Of a stretch of DNA of 64,000 nucleotides, positions 42,832 through 53,221 are shown one piece after another; the first letter of the stretch is position 1, and each line of letters opens with the position of its first letter. Position numbers and translations under genes: made by a program. Below the pieces are notes generated by a model, which saw nothing but the letters and a program-made list of their open reading frames with translations, had not been told where the DNA came from and did not search any database. Source of the DNA: Auriscalpium vulgare (taxonomy: Eukaryota > Basidiomycota > Agaricomycetes > Russulales > Auriscalpiaceae); NCBI GenBank assembly GCA_019915015.1, contig JAHBBC010000002.1:2728001-2792000 (forward strand). Direction: 5' to 3'.

Positions 42832-45800
42832 CTACGCTTGTGTTCCCCCTCCTTGACAATCTGACAAGCTTTCCACCTGCATTGGGGTCAGATTGGGCTC
42901 CATCAGACCATTTGAGCGTGTGATCACAGCCTGCAACTTCCCGAGCTTCTCTGCCTTCCGTGTAGAATCTTTCTTCAAGCCAATGGTAGTATCCCCAGCT
43001 TTCCTACGCTTGTCAAGTTGGTCCTCGAGCTGTGCGCTTGTCATCTCTAGTAAAACTGCCACGTCGTCAACGAGTTTGATCGCATCGAGTCTCTCGACCT
43101 TGTCGGCTTTCTTCTTCTCCTTCACGACGTCCTTTGCATGCTTGGCCTCTACCACTTCTTTGTCATGCAAAACCTGGGCAGCTCGAGCTTTTGACGCAAG
43201 CCCACTGGAGTCAAGTGCTCGTGCTTGACGCATGAGATGGAGGTGGTCATCTGGCTGGATGAAAACTGCCGTCATGAAGGCCTCCGTATCATTGTGAGTG
43301 TATGTTGCCTGTGCGTTGTATGCATGAATCGTTGAATTGGGCTTCGTACGTGCGTGCAGACGAAAGGATCCCAAGGCGCCCTCATTTGCGTCGTTTGTCG
43401 CAGGCATCCACGCGCGCTCACGTTCAGACGCCGTCGCAAGATCTATGAGGCCGCCAGGTGCGAATTCTGACGTGAAGCGCTCCCATGTCGTCAACGCGCC
43501 GCGCAGGAAGGCAACCAGTGCGCCTTCAAGATGGGGGAGATGTGGTGCCAGCGCACGGACGGCGTACATCGCCTCTGGACGATGCCACTGCAGTCCGTCC
43601 ATCGCGCCGGTTGCAGCGGTTGCATCGCTTGCGAGCAGAAGGCCAGGGTCGGCAATCAGCTTCTTGATGAAGTTGAGAACTTCTCGGTGAAAAGGTCCGT
43701 AGTTCAGCATATTGCTGTCTCCACTGTCTGACCCTCGCACAACTCGCATGTAGGGGTGCGTGATCGACTGCGCGTACAGCACCAACACGGCAAGTTCCGT
43801 CAGCGTTGGCATGTCCAGAAGGGCGTTGTAAACGTTCTGCTCCATGTGGTTCAAGGTACGCGTCGTCTTCTTGTCTTTGATCAGCTTGAGAAACTCGACC
43901 AGGCCCGACCGGTACACCAAGATCTCCGCGGCCGCCTCGCAATAGGACTGGTATCTTGTGTTGCTTGTATCGGGAAATTTGGTTTGGCGGTTGTAGTGCT
44001 CGTGAAGGTAATTTCGGTATGTATCTTGCGCCCCTTTCTTGTCGTCTTTGTGATTGAATAATGCCCCCGCGAGCTCGGCTGTCTTGACGCCGCCGCACGA
44101 CGTCACCTCTTGCGCCCGCATTTCCGCCGCTGTTAGTGCTTTGGCACCGTCTGCAATCCCTTCGAGTGTCGCTGCATTGTCCCGATTTGCAAGGGGGATG
44201 GGGCCAGGGATGTTGTGACTTGTCCAGAACTCCTGCATTGCCCGGTTCCCTCCCTTGACAGAGTTCAATTCCTTGTGCATACAACAGCCGCACCAGATGA
44301 AGAGGTCAAGCTCGCGCTTCTTCTCTTCTGGCAGGTCGCCGTAAGCCTCTTTCCCTAATTGAATTGACAGCTCCTTCATTGCTGACACCTCGCGGATGGT
44401 CTTCTGTTCAGCACTCAGCAATTCCCATGCGGCCTCGCCACCAGCATTGACGATCTTCTTCCGATTGGTCTCCAGCAACATTGCAATCAGGTCTTCGGTA
44501 GGCTGCGCAATGAGTGAGTTCCGCCCGAGTTCCGCATGCATGCACTCGGCCTTCCACATGCACGCAAGCCTATAAAGCTTCTGCTGATCTGCGGCATGAT
44601 CTGTATTCAGGCCTGTCCACTTGCGAATAATGTCCTCAGCTTCAAGAGTGATGGCCTCGCGCTTTGCCAGCGGGCTCTGTGTGTACGCATTTGCTACAGC
44701 GGTGAGACTCTCCTTGATCCCTTCGAGCTGGCTTTCACTTGTATGATTGACAGTCGTCTGAATAGACAGCAACCGGACCTTGTGCGAAGGTGCCGAGGGC
44801 GCGGAGCTGTCCGTGTTGCCGGCCGTGCCGCCGTAAGAAGGCGCCGTCACCGCAATGTGACGGGATTCATACTGCAAGTCCTTGTGAGAGGTGCCGTCGC
44901 AGCTCACTGTGAAGCCTGATAGGTTCGTCGTCAATTAATGCTTCTTCTGTACTGATTTAATACTCACTCGACGCCCTAGATATCTCATGCCCGAGTTGAA
45001 TATTCGATGCAACACCGCCTTCCTTGATCGCACGGCCGACAGTCCTTCGGCTCATCGCATTCCCCTTCACAGTAATTCCGGCCATCGTTCCGCAAGCGTC
45101 CACTGCCTTCCCGACATGCTCTTGGGAACATCCAGACTTCACCAGGAACCGTGCGAGTGCCCGCATCGCCGGGACATATGCACGACCCTTTTTGATAGTG
45201 ACCACGCGCGCGCTCGCAATGCCTCGTTTCCGCCCGCTCTCGAGGGCCCTTTGTATGCGCTGCGGGAGCCTGTAGAGCCTGGCTTTCAGGTTGCGCATCT
45301 GTGTCTGCACAGCGCGGCGCTGGGTTGCGTGCGCAGCTTGTTCCCCAAGTAAGTTCTCAATTGAAGCTCTCTTGACTGCAAGCTCATTTGAAAGATGCGC
45401 GCTCTCGTTCTTGATCGCAGTGTACGACGCTAGCTCGCTGTGCAGCTCATCCAGATCGGCAATCTTGCGCGCAAGCTTGATCTTGAAGGCCTCCTTCGTG
45501 CGATTGGCACCGGTGCAAGCCCTGGTAAGCTTCTTCCGCTCGTTCCTGAGTAATTGGTCTTTCTTCGACAGCCGACTTTCTACAACACCCAGCAGATCAC
45601 GGGTGACAGCGAGTGCGGCCTCCGACCTCGCTTTGGCCGCTTCAGCAGCCCCGCGAAGCAGCCGTGCTGTTTCCGCAGCTGCCCTTGCTTCTGCCAGTAG
45701 GCCTCGAGTGACTTCGAGCGAGACTGTCAAGCTGTCGACCTCCCGAGCACGGGCAGCACCAGACCGTGTTTTAGATGGGCCACTGTGTCCAGTTGGACGT

Positions 45801-45895
45801 GCGTTTTCTTTCCCAACGAGAGGGCTTGACGGGTGCCCGGCGTGTCTTGCAGCTCGAGCCCGAGCTACGTTCTCCAGCTGCGCCGATGACTTCAT
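42832..45895 (-). CDS. Putative transposase of element D
   Basis: Two exons (45895-44968 and 44915-42832) separated by a 52-nt intron (donor GTGAGT, branch-like TTAATTGAC, acceptor TATCAG) give 1,003 aa. Residues about 55-230 are Ala/Arg/Glu-rich and probably coiled coil. Residues about 240-305 are a helical DNA-binding-like region (SRRTVGRAIKEGG). The second exon opens with FTVSCDGTSHKDLQYESRHI. Later landmarks are HTSESQLEG, CGCCMHKELNSVKGGN and NDANEGALGSF, then a Lys-rich C-terminal helix. The Asp of CDGTSHK, the MHKELN block and the Glu of DANEGALG are candidate catalytic positions of an RNase H-like fold, but I cannot name the superfamily. It is not close to the transposase of copies A-C. 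It is the only large gene in the element. Confidence 0.8.
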
Positions 45896-46184
45896 GTTCC
45901 TATTGGGATATGTCAGCCAACCCTCTAGGATAATTGTAGTAATATCATGTCGTACCGTTTTTGTTGTGAGGCGGCTGTGTCGTTGCTGCGACGTCGCTGC
46001 GAGTATTTGTTATTTGTTGATCGTGGAGTCGCGTCGGCGTGCTCCATGAGCTGAGCACGTGATCGTGGTACAGCCAATAGCAGCCAAAGGCCCGTGTTTG
46101 CAAAGGTACCTCATCACATCATCCATTCGAAAGGCTACAGAAAACGTGAAGAGACAGTATTGTAGAGGCTGCCGTCTATGGCAT

Positions 46185-46290
46185 TTTGGATAGAGGGATA
46201 AAGAATTGCTTCCCAGGAAGGTTTTCTACATGTGCTTAGTGGTCTCAATCTCTACCAAAAATGACATCCAAGCAAATTCCTCTATCCAAA
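46185..46290. repeat. Possible MITE or hairpin repeat
   Basis: TTTGGATAGAGG at 46185 and its exact complement CCTCTATCCAAA ending at 46290, with AATTGCTT/AAGCAAATT just inside. No clean TSD was found, so it may be a transcript hairpin rather than a mobile element. Confidence 0.4.
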
Positions 46291-46472
46291 TACTAGTTAA
46301 CATTATTTGAGTATTTATCATTGCTTCCGATTGATGCAGAGAGTGTGCACATCGCGGAGAGTGAGACCGCAGGTCGGAGTGCCGTATCTAGGACGAGGGC
46401 CGTGCAATTTTGCTCAGCCACTGATCGTGGGAACAAAATTCCGCACAACCGAAATGCCCAAGCCCACATCCA

Positions 46473-46506
46473 CACAGATATCTGCGTGGACTTCCACACG
46501 GATATC
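46473..46506. repeat. Subterminal CACAGATATC repeats of element D, right side
   Basis: CACAGATATC at 46473-46482 and CACGGATATC at 46497-46506, flanked by GCCCAAGCCC. The left side has the inverse GGGCTTGGGC next to its repeats. Confidence 0.55.
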
Positions 46507-46526
46507 GCGGATGCGGTCAAAATATT

Positions 46527-46606
46527 ACGAGCGCGAGAATCGAACCGGCGGCGTTCGGAACGTCAACTGCGCAGCTTACCGCAGCGTCAACATGCTATGC
46601 ATAGCC
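46527..46606 (-). other. tRNA-like sequence (A and B box), probably a pseudogene
   Basis: Minus strand carries TAGCATGTTGACG (A-box-like) and, 51 nt after its start, GGTTCGATTC (perfect B box). I could not form convincing acceptor or anticodon stems. Confidence 0.3.
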
Positions 46607-47225
46607 AAGCAAACAGACGATTTATGACGCGTGTTTACCAACGCAGACATGTACAGGTCAGCGAGGCACAGACACCAAATCAATGTGAAGCACGCACCTC
46701 TCGCCTGCGCGAGTGCTCAAGTGTCGCCAGAGATCTTGTCGCTCGCGGGCAACAACGATTAGCATGAAGCAACAGAGATGCATGCACCGCCTTGAGACGA
46801 TGGAGCAGCACGGCGCACCAGGCTCCGGCGTGAGCGCGTCAGTGGCTCAATCTGCACGTTTTTACTCAGTTTCTCACTATGTTCATCACCTGTGTGTATC
46901 AACGCCTACATAACCTTGGATGTAGTGATGTTCCAAGCATGGTTTCAATGGTTGAGGAGCATTGACCACAAATTTTCCGTTGGAGATGATATGCTAGCTG
47001 ACTAAGCAGTCCCGACTTCAACAATTCCATGCTCGAGCCGCCCGCAATGCACTGTACTGTCCCGTAACGATCCACCCCAGTAAGCACTCCCCGCATCATG
47101 GCCACCCAGGCCGTGTTTGTTTCTTGCATTGTCAGAGGCAGCCTCGTGCCTTGTGCTTTGAAAATAAGGAGTTGCATTGGCAGAGGGGTGCTCTACTTGT
47201 CTTGTCGCTTACCAGCAGATTTATG

Positions 47226-47300
47226 GACTCTTAGTGTAGTGGGTTATTCAGTGGTGATACATTACTAGAAGCTCTCGGTTCAATTCCCGCTGTTGGCAAA
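47226..47300 (+). other. tRNA-like sequence, degenerate
   Basis: TAGTGTAGTGG (A box) and GGTTCAATTCC (B box) lie 45 nt apart, exactly tRNA spacing. The acceptor stem does not pair and the T stem is poor, so it is a tRNA-derived relic or SINE head rather than a functional gene. Confidence 0.35.
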
Positions 47301-47360
47301 ATTTTGATATCGACAGCGATATCTGTGCTGACGAGACCGCCTTGGTGAGTGTGGCACGCA

Positions 47361-47419
47361 CCGCCGCGGATTGATCTGTTGCGGCTTTAAGCCGCTACAG
47401 ATTGATCCGTCCAACTGAA
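47361..47419 (-). repeat. Right TIR of element D with hairpin
   Basis: Inverse of the left TIR with about five differences. Its stem has one mismatch (CTACAG against CAACAG). Confidence 0.8.
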
Positions 47420-47433
47420 GTCCCTCAAATTCT

Positions 47434-48673
47434 ACGTGCTTGACGCGCTCGTCTGACTTCCCATTGCTCGTCTTCAGACATATCATACATTCATCTCGGA
47501 GATTGTGCCATAGGATTTATGATCGGGGACCTTGCGCAGCTTCCGGTAGCTGGCGAGTCTTGACGATCGCGCTGCACCATGCGGCGACGGTCCCAACGGC
47601 ATGTTGTCTACGTCGCCCTGCTATGCAACCTTCTTTCACTGAAATCGCCGCGTGATTGTGAACCGTCACGTCCTCACGAAGCCCATGTTCTTGATTCAAC
47701 AGTCAACTCCGCCGATCGTTCATTGCAAGCTGCGCGTCACGTTCGCTCACCTCGGCTGTTTCCTGTTTCCCGGTGATGTAGTTCACGCGACCGCATCCTG
47801 GCACCCCCTGTGACTGCAGCCGAAGCGGCCTCGAGCGGCCTGAAAGGTCATCCCCAGTCAAAAGTCCGGCGGTCCCGTCGCGATCGTGTGGGTTCGCAGA
47901 GGACCTGTCACCGGAAATCCGTTGGGAGGGGATGCTATCTGTTCTGTAGAGAGTTAGGTAGCATGTGATAACCAGACCCGCTCGAAACTCGCACGCGCGT
48001 CGTGCATTTGTGCTCGCAACACCATCTTTTGTACGTGCGCACGCCAATTATTGCAGTCGACATGCCACTCCGTGTCTCTTGGGTGAACGCGGCACACACG
48101 GCTGCAAGCTCGCGCGTTCGCAGTGTGCGTTGGTTGGATCCGCACAATGCACATGCATCTGTCTCCCAGCTGTTCGAGATCAACACATGCCTCCGAGTCT
48201 CTACGCCATCTCTCTGCGCCATCCTCCCCCCACTCCCCATCAACATGTCTCAAAAAACCTACCCTTGTCCAATCCGCCGGAACTGCGCTCAATGCGAAAT
48301 TACCTACATCACATTCAGATGCAAAAAGAGCACGACCTTGCAAAAAATATCATTTGTATTCTACTAAGCCCATGGTACTCGACACTTATGCCGCTGCCTT
48401 CGCGTCGTCCCGTTTCCGATCATCCCATTCTGCGCGCTAGCTGGAGGGGCTCGCAGAGTTGGTGGGGAACTGAGCGTGCCATTGGCAAACGGAGAAGAGA
48501 GAAGAAAATGAATGTCTGGCTACCCCCAGCCGCCACGTACGGTGTGCTGCATTATGCTTCAACAGAGTATAAGGCGGGAGGGGACTCAGACATGGACATG
48601 GTGTTGCGAGGTCGTCCTGCTGGCAAGCACGAAGCAGAGTCGCGCGGCGGCTGCTGTTTGTCGCGCGTCGGTC
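47434..48673. other. Host DNA between element D and the gypsy element; no gene supported
   Basis: Open frames exist (the longest runs into the gypsy LTR) but none has domains or splice structure. A small frame at about 48245-48367 starts in a typical fungal CT-rich context and is Cys-containing; I do not consider it sufficient. The region ends at the 4-bp TSD ACGT (48674-48677). Confidence 0.5.
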
Positions 48674-49184
48674 ACGTTGATGGGCACCAGACGGTAGTAG
48701 GGCGGATATGGGTAGTTTCCTATCCCTAGAGCGCTGTCAGTGGTACCGCGTTGTTGTGCGAGCGAGTCGTCACGTTCCCAAAGGTTCGCGAAGTGACTCC
48801 ACCGATACGTGGATCGTGGTCGTAACGAGGATTCGGATCGGAATGAGGGTTCGGCGTGTGCGCCGGACCAGGAGACGAGAAGGAGTGAGCGTACGAGTCA
48901 CCGAAGTGACGAACAAACGAAGTCGCGACGAGCGAGCTCCGAAGTTGGACGCGGAGGAGCGCGGAATGACGATGGAGGGAGGGAGAGAGAGATCGACGTA
49001 ACACGAAGTTCGGCTTTATACGTTGATCGGTGCGATGGGTAGTTGGGTGACTTCGGACAACTTCGGATTGAGGACGAAGTTATGTGTAATGGGGAACGCG
49101 TTCGTCGTGGGCCTGAACTTGAGGAGGCCTCGAAGGTGATATCAAAGTGGATGAAGGTCTGTCGATGGCGGTGTTCGAGAGGCG

Positions 49185-49276
49185 AGGTTCGGTCGTCGAT
49201 GTTCGAGAGGCGAGGTTCGGAAGGCGAGGTTCGGAAGGCGAGGTTCGGAAAGCGAGGTTCGGAAAGCGAGGTTGGG
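49185..49276. repeat. 15-bp tandem repeats in the LTR
   Basis: About five units of AGGCGAGGTTCGGAA-type sequence, the later ones reading AAGCGAGG. The right LTR repeats this at 60351-60442. Confidence 0.75.
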
Positions 49277-50108
49277 GTACGTGGTGCGAAAGGCGAAGGT
49301 CGAAAGCGAAGTCGAAGGCGAGCGTATTGCGGCGTGCGGCGTAGTCGAAAGTGAGGTTACGGGCGATAAGGAGGACGAGGGGTACAACGACAGTAAGAGC
49401 TGTCGATGCGGGCGGTTTGCAACGTCTCTTTCGAGATGCTGACTATGGGGGGGAAAGTAACTTGTTATTCGGTGTGCTATCGAGTCGTATTTAAGCTACA
49501 ACGAGTGCGAGACCGTATCGTACGGAAACGAACATAGGTAGGTGCGTACAGAGACGAAACACGAGCGAAGTGGATAAAGATCATGTGTCGCAAGTCGAGG
49601 TGGGTCGGAACGAGCATATGTAGCGAGAGGGAGCTCTCATGGGGAACGAGAATGATGGATACCAGACAAACGATCAGCGCTGTCGCTACGATGTGATATA
49701 CAGAAGGATGAAGTACGAACGATATTGTGGAGACACGCCTCAGCGGTACAAGGCGCGCCAAACGTATACCCGCGAGCCGAAGTCGCAGCGAGTGGCGGAC
49801 GATCTTCCGAAGTGGCTGGGAAGGTAGCCATGGCTTCGGGCTCGGTTCGCCTCGGCTCGGAAAGGTCGGGACGATAGAAGGGATCAATCGGGAACGCTAT
49901 AAGTGAGGGGGAGAATCGGACAGGGAAGTACCGGGTGACAGCCGGTTATCTCGGAGATACGCTCACGGGGCGTTTCACTACACTGATCTTGGTCCGGCAG
50001 CGACTTTGTGGCGTGTCTGCTGCTGATGGGCCGAAAGGCCTCGACCGAACCACGTGCGGGCGCCTCGGGGTGACTGGAAACGAGGCCGAAGCGCTGGGAA
50101 GTTCGGAG

Positions 50109-50128
50109 CCGAAGTCACGTGACTTCGG
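50109..50128. promoter_or_regulatory. 20-bp palindrome with CACGTG core in the left LTR
   Basis: CCGAAGTCACGTGACTTCGG is a perfect inverted repeat centred on an E-box, about 130 bp into U3. The equivalent in the right LTR is 61275-61294. Confidence 0.7.
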
Positions 50129-50177
50129 AACTTTCCGAAGTGGCTGTGCCGAAACGGCGGAAACGACGGTCCGGAGA

Positions 50178-50197
50178 CCAAAGTCACGTGACTTTGG
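50178..50197. promoter_or_regulatory. Second 20-bp palindrome with CACGTG core in the left LTR
   Basis: CCAAAGTCACGTGACTTTGG, again perfect, about 63 bp into U3. It differs from the first by a compensating C/G to A/T change in each arm. The equivalent is 61344-61363. Confidence 0.7.
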
Positions 50198-50260
50198 TTC
50201 GAAATGAAAAACCGAAAAGTCGCGGTGGAATCCCCGCTCGACGGGGAATCAGGCGTATCA

Positions 50261-50297
50261 CCTCCTCCATACTTTGATAGTGACCGTCCACGGTCAC
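50261..50297 (-). promoter_or_regulatory. Polypurine tract with adjacent hairpin (gypsy 3' PPT)
   Basis: On the minus strand GGAGGAGG abuts the 3' LTR. Just upstream the hairpin GTGACCG-TCCA-CGGTCAC (plus-strand reading) can form. A close copy of the whole block lies at 54689-54725. Confidence 0.7.
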
Positions 50298-50742
50298 CGA
50301 GATGAGGGGAGATGTGATCCGAAGGCAAATGTGGCAAGTGATGGGAAACTCGGGAAAAGTCGGAACGTGGAAGCGAAGTCGGAAGCGATGTCGGGGGCGA
50401 GAAACGAAGCGGCGGGCATGTCGGGATGATGATGCGATCATGATTTGCGCCGGGGGCCGAGGCAGAATTGATGAGCCGTGGTCGTGGGAGCGATCGGAAT
50501 GTGGAGGGTAGAGGCGAAGTCGAATTGGGTCGATGACGTCGTGATGATGTCAGATATGATATCATGGTCTAGGCGCTATTGGAAATATACCCAAATCGGT
50601 GTACCTGGTTGCCGAGCGCGTTCGGCTGTGCGTCGCTAGCGTGGGATCAGGGTCGAGGGTCGGAAGATTTTTACGAAGTCGGCGGATGCCTCTTTGTTCG
50701 TCTTGGGGGCGCCTATTTGCCGAACAATGGGAGGGGAAAAGG

Positions 50743-50750
50743 GATAAAAG
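50743..50750 (+). promoter_or_regulatory. TATA-like element of the antisense accessory gene
   Basis: GATAAAAG about 90 bp before the ATG at 50838, followed by a CT-rich leader typical of fungal promoters. Confidence 0.4.
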
Positions 50751-50837
50751 GAGGCGAACTTTTCCGTGGTTCGCCTTCAACTTTCCTCCCTTCCCCTTTA
50801 CCTCTCACCTCGGGCGCTCCCTTCCATAACCACTACC

Positions 50838-52803
50838 ATGTCGGCATCCACGTCCTCCAGGTCCACCAAGGCGAAGGTCTCGCTCCGCGAGATTCACCTC
50901 GGCATCAACGGCCTGCTCGACTCCTTCAACCCGGAGGCGACCGAAGACGCGAAGCGCGCCTGGTGCAAGTCCATCTTGCTCGGGCTGGTAAGTCCTCGTC
51001 GTCTTCGGTCGAGAACCTTTCGCTGACTTCGTCTCCCTAGAAAATGGCTCGGCCGCACCCGCAGTTCCAAGTCGAGCTCGGAGGGTGCCTAGCGCGCCTT
51101 CAGTACTATGCGGACCACCACGGCACGCCGGCGTGGGTCGACGACTCCGACGGCCTCCTGCAGCCGCTGCCTCCAGTAAGTCGTCTCCAGTTTGTTGACT
51201 TCGCATGATCGCTAACTCGGTTCGCTTCTAGAAACGCAGCGCCTTTGAGCTCATGCTCGAAGGGCAGCTCGCCGGCGACGACGTCGAGCTCGACTTGGGC
51301 GAAGTCGACTACGGACCCGCGGGGGCGGCTATTGCCACGCTGCCTGTCGCGAAGTCCGAGGGTGAGTCCGAGGTGCCGGGCGAGGAGCTCGAAGACGGCG
51401 AAGTCGCGGACGACGAGCCCGCAGAGGACGAGCTCGCCGACGAGGAGAAGGAGGAGGACCTCGAGGCGAAGAAGACGAAGAAGAAGGCGACCAAGCACCT
51501 CGTCCTCGAGTTGGACGACCCGACTTGGGCGAGGGACGCGAAGTGGGGAGCGCAGTACCGGGAGGCCAACGCGCTCGTGAAGACGATCCAGACGGGGAAG
51601 TACGACTACGAGTCGTACGGTTCGGTAAGTCGTTCGGCTTTGTGTCTTGGGTTCGGCGCTGACTTCGGCTCGTTTTCTAGGTATGCGACTATTGTCGCGG
51701 GTACATCACGACGCACGGGCACGCCTGCGCGCCGCAGATCGTCAAGATCCAAACGAAGGTGAAGGTGTCGTGCGCCCGCTGTATGATAGCGGTGCACGGG
51801 TGTTACTGGACGAACGGTCCAGTTGTTGAGTCAAGTAAGTTCGGTTTTGTCCTGTACGCATTCGAGTCGGAGCTGATGCCTTCGTAACAGAGAAAAAGGG
51901 CAAGACGGAAGATTCGGGCCTCAAGCGCGTGCCCGAGGCCTCGCCGGACCATGACGACGATGTCGTGCAGCCGGCGGCGAAGAAGGTGAAGGCGACGCCC
52001 AAGGCGACGCCGAGGAAGGAGACGCGCGCCCAGGCGCAAAGTAAGTGACTTCGTTTGACTTCGTTCGAGGAGGAGAGCTGACCCGAACCCACAGAGAAAA
52101 AGGCAGTGGTGTCGTCCGAAGTCGACCTGACTTCGGACGTCGAGATGGCAGGGCCGTCGCAGACGCAAGCGACGATGCCAGGTAAGAGCACGCCGCTCTT
52201 CCTGCCTAGTCCGAAGTCTGACTCGGAGCAAGACGTAGGATTCGGGACCGCGGGGGAGGACATGTGGGAGGAGATGGGCAAGGACCTCGAGGGTAAGTCG
52301 TCGCCTGATCGTGATCACATTCCGAAGCTAACACAATCCTAGAAACCTCGGTTCGGCCTCCAAGCGCGCCGGTCGCGGGCCCGAGCAAGCCGAAGAACAA
52401 GGGCAAGGGCAAGGCCAGGGCGAAGTCGTCCCGAACGCGCCGCGTCATCCCCGTGCCCATCTACGGGAACGAGAAGAGGGTGCGCGGGCTGCCTCAGTCC
52501 GACCGCTTCACCGACCATACCCTCCCCGAACCGCCGACGCTGGAGGACCTGGAGGCCATGGCGAGAGCGATCGACGAGGTGCCGACGGACATCGGGCTCA
52601 CCGAAGCTGAGCGCCGCATCGTCCGGATGATCCGGATCATGAAGGCCGATGCCATGACGCTCGCCTACCTCGTCCACAACCGCATCATCGACCTTAACTG
52701 GGCCGAGACCCGGTACCTCAACCGGGCGCTGTGGGAGCGGTACAACGCGGGCGAACCGGTGACGCTGTACGGCGGAAATGAGGACGACGAGTCGGAGGAT
52801 TGA
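50838..52803 (+). CDS. Accessory gene of the gypsy element, antisense to gag-pol, seven exons
   Basis: Exons 50838-50987, 51041-51175, 51232-51624, 51681-51834, 51891-52040, 52095-52292 and 52343-52803 give 546 aa. Six introns of 50-56 nt all have GT-AG ends, mostly GTAAGT donors, and every junction keeps frame. The N-terminal 100 aa are probably helical. Residues about 125-160 are very acidic. A Cys/His cluster near residues 227-270 (CDYC, THGHAC, CARC, VHGCYW) looks zinc-binding. Basic stretches (KKVKATPKATPRK, RAKSSRTRRV) suggest nuclear entry. The C-terminal 110 aa are helical with an acidic tail. I do not recognise the family. An alternative donor at 52182 (GTAAGA) would shorten exon 6. 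The gene is convergent with INT (stops 418 bp apart). Its introns are in the wrong orientation to be removed from the retroelement's genomic RNA, so they can survive retrotransposition. Confidence 0.8.
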
Positions 52804-53221
52804 TCGAAGTCGAGGGAAGTCGGCGAAGTCGAGGGGAAAGGGGCGAAGTCGAAAAGAAAAGGGGAAAGGGGGAGGAAAATGTAAAATAGAATGATTGTGC
52901 TTGTTCTTGAGGCGTGAGCCTTGAATAGGATTCGTTTCTTGCGTTCGAACTGTGTGAGATCAACACGAAGTGAACGTACGAAAGCCGAAGCGACTTCGGG
53001 ACTCTGAAGCGCACACAGCTAAGTCAGGAAAGATGAAAATTTGATTCTTTTGTTTAAGTCTCAGTACTCCTTCATAGACTTAGGACTTTGATCTTGAGTA
53101 GCCCTGCGCTACAGCGGTAAACGCGAGCGACTTAGTATAGTACAAAAGAAAATGAGATAAGAGACACGATGGGGAGGAGAGGGAAGTGGTGTGGATTCTG
53201 GAATGCGCTCCGTCGCGTTCT
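52804..53221. other. Spacer between the accessory gene and integrase
   Basis: About 418 bp between two convergent stop codons, presumably overlapping 3' UTRs. No further feature seen. Confidence 0.6.

Larger units (their letters stand above)
45896..47360. other. Noncoding right part of element D
   Basis: Upstream region of the transposase gene. It contains a 106-bp hairpin-like repeat (46185-46290), two subterminal CACAGATATC-type repeats (46473-46506) and two tRNA-like sequences. A 92-codon minus-strand frame (47177-46899) has no recognisable domain. Confidence 0.55.
30958..47425 (-). mobile_element. TIR DNA transposon D, about 4.97 kb, interrupted by a copia element
   Basis: The ends are inverted repeats of about 60 bp sharing TTCAGTTG, CGGATCAATCTGT, GCGGCTTA, AGCCGCAACAGATCAATC and GCGGCGG with few mismatches. 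They are flanked by the exact 8-bp repeat CAAATTCT (30950-30957 and 47426-47433). Removing the copia insertion and its TSD (11,496 bp) leaves 4,972 bp. It encodes one large intron-containing gene on the minus strand. Each TIR contains its own hairpin. CACAGATATC-type repeats lie inside both ends. The outermost 6-7 bases of the two ends match poorly, so the exact tips carry 1-2 bp uncertainty. Confidence 0.8.
48678..50260 (-). repeat. 3' LTR of the gypsy element (left copy)
   Basis: 1,583 bp. On the minus strand U3 starts at 50260. It contains two 20-bp CACGTG palindromes, an array of AGGCGAGGTTCGGAA-like repeats (about 49185-49276) and a TATAAA at 49020-49015. Confidence 0.95.

Noticed and set aside
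46527..47300. Functional tRNA genes
   Set aside because: A and B boxes are present, but acceptor and T stems do not pair well, so both are listed only as tRNA-like relics.
47965..48729. 254-codon plus-strand frame
   Set aside because: It runs across the LTR boundary of the gypsy element at 48678 and has no recognisable domain.
50184..50565. Minus-strand frames next to the left LTR
   Set aside because: They overlap the PPT and LTR. The similarity to pol (DG-x2-QSMEE) comes from the duplicated PPT block, not from a gene.
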